Positions 5,375-5,956 of a DNA stretch of 5,956 bases are shown one piece after another. How positions within the stretch are numbered: position 1 is the stretch's first letter; each line of letters starts with the position of its first letter. This DNA is from Candidatus Roizmanbacteria bacterium CG09_land_8_20_14_0_10_41_9 (GTDB lineage: Bacteria; Patescibacteriota; Microgenomatia; UBA1406; GWC2-37-13): the NCBI GenBank assembly GCA_002774185.1, contig PEZG01000002.1, positions 1-5,956 of the forward strand, read 5' to 3'. Made by a program: the position numbers and the translations under genes. The notes under the pieces are model-generated. The model saw only the letters and a list, made by a program, of their open reading frames with translations. It made no database searches and had not been told where the DNA came from.

Positions 5375-5384
5375 TCCTTGGACC

Positions 5385-5813
5385 ATGCGCGAAAAGCAGC
5401 GGATCGCAACCTCCGAAGAACAGTTGTTAAAACTTCAAAAAAGGTTTAAGAATTCATTTTGGGTAATGCGGGCATCATTTGTTCCTTTACTGGCAACGAC
5501 AGGAATCAATATAGCTCTTCAAGAAGAACTTTCTGAGATGGTTGGTCCCTATACTGCCTCCCTTGCAGTTTCCTTATTAGGTGTAGGACATCTTGTAGAA
5601 TGCGGATTGAAATTTGCGAAGGAACAAGAAGTTGCCTCAAAAAGAAAAAAAACCTTTTCAGAACAGATAGCTCCATTAACAGAATATTCTGGCCCAGTGG
5701 ACGCTAAGGGAGACGATGGATATTTTGAACTTGCATTTCATTTACAGCGACGTCTGGCTCCAATCTCTCCGGCCGTAAATCTTTTAGCGCCTCCGCCGGA
5801 GCCGGATTCGTAA
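5385..5813 (+). CDS. Putative membrane protein with two transmembrane helices (142 aa)
   Basis: The family is not recognised. A basic, amphipathic N-terminus (about 1-24, EEQLLKLQKRFKN) leads to a first hydrophobic segment (about 25-45, FWVMRASFVPLLATTGINIA). A short acidic loop (46-53, QEELSEMV) and a second hydrophobic segment (about 56-77, YTASLAVSLLGVGHLVECGL) follow, then a strongly basic stretch (KEQEVASKRKK). Under the positive-inside rule both ends face the cytoplasm. The C-terminal 50 residues are soluble and end proline-rich (APPPEP). The start is supported by the -10 box just upstream. A further open frame begins 9 nt after the stop, probably co-transcribed. No catalytic motif is seen, so no function is assigned. 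Confidence 0.72.
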   Translation: MREKQRIATSEEQLLKLQKRFKNSFWVMRASFVPLLATTGINIALQEELSEMVGPYTASLAVSLLGVGHLVECGLKFAKEQEVASKRKKTFSEQIAPLTEYSGPVDAKGDDGYFELAFHLQRRLAPISPAVNLLAPPPEPDS

Positions 5814-5822
5814 CATAACGAA

Positions 5823-5956
5823 ATGATGGTAATGGAAGCACACGAGTCTCCGCTACAACCTGTTCTTCGAAACAATAGATTGGTTGCAACGGAAACACTC
5901 GTGCACAAGGTAATGGATCCGGAAGAGAGAGCCCTTGAATTCGGTGACTATGACAG
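5823..5956 (+). CDS. Start of an unrecognised gene, cut by the window end
   Basis: An open frame from ATG 5823 (MMVMEAHESPLQPVLRNNRL and on) continues to the edge without a stop; 44 complete codons are visible. ATGs at 5826 and 5832 are alternative starts. The visible part is hydrophilic, with acidic residues in VMDPEERALEFGDYD. It follows the membrane protein by 9 nt with no Shine-Dalgarno sequence, so translation may be coupled to that gene. It is too short for family recognition. An opposite-strand open frame overlaps it, but this direction fits the operon arrangement better. Confidence 0.5.
   Translation, partial: MMVMEAHESPLQPVLRNNRLVATETLVHKVMDPEERALEFGDYD

Noticed and set aside
5245..5384. 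T-box riboswitch or trp leader ahead of trpS
   Set aside because: The spacer is A/T-rich low complexity without a T-box core motif, a stem-loop array or a Trp-rich leader peptide.
5704..5898. Minus-strand 64-codon open frame spanning the end of the membrane protein gene
   Set aside because: It overlaps the membrane protein gene and the next same-strand frame; composition is unremarkable and no start signal is seen.
1..5956. tRNA, rRNA or other structural RNA genes
   Set aside because: No cloverleaf, GTTCRANNC-type T-arm or rRNA signature was found in the non-coding stretches.

Overview
This 5.96-kb window carries four complete conserved or plausible protein genes, two small cysteine-rich genes and one gene cut by the right edge. 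Moderate GC, compact genes without Shine-Dalgarno sequences, -10 boxes almost touching the start codons, low-complexity A/T-rich intergenic repeats and small CxxC proteins of unknown function suggest a Patescibacteria (CPR)-like bacterium, probably from a metagenome. That assignment is an inference. UGA is not needed as a sense codon in any gene.

Layout from left to right. Positions 1-215 are non-coding and form a long, imperfect A/T-rich inverted repeat with a small GC hairpin near its centre. Next comes a minus-strand transketolase (216-2312), intact but carrying several in-frame repeat insertions. Upstream of it on the same strand lie two small cysteine-rich proteins (2351-2683 and 2701-2907) that seem related to each other. 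A 92-bp divergent spacer follows, then tyrS on the plus strand (3000-4214). It meets trpS (minus, 4198-5244) tail to tail with a 17-bp overlap. After a 140-bp divergent spacer there is a plus-strand two-helix membrane protein of unknown function (5385-5813), followed 9 nt later by an unrecognised gene that runs off the window.

The genes combine central carbon metabolism (transketolase, non-oxidative pentose phosphate pathway) with translation (tyrosyl- and tryptophanyl-tRNA synthetases). No dedicated pathway links them. The three minus-strand genes 2907 to 216 are closely packed and could be co-transcribed, although each also has its own promoter-like -10 box.

The most unusual content is inside the transketolase gene. 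Two copies of a roughly 70-bp hairpin element are read in the same frame, and their stem shows one compensatory base-pair change and two wobble-preserving changes in the mRNA sense. There is also a palindromic repeat of a type seen in many environmental genomes, a triple heptamer, and a 21-bp-period low-complexity duplication. Together they explain why the protein is about 70-100 residues longer than its relatives. A second theme is apparently leaderless expression: five of the six complete genes have a -10 box ending 5-10 nt before the start codon.
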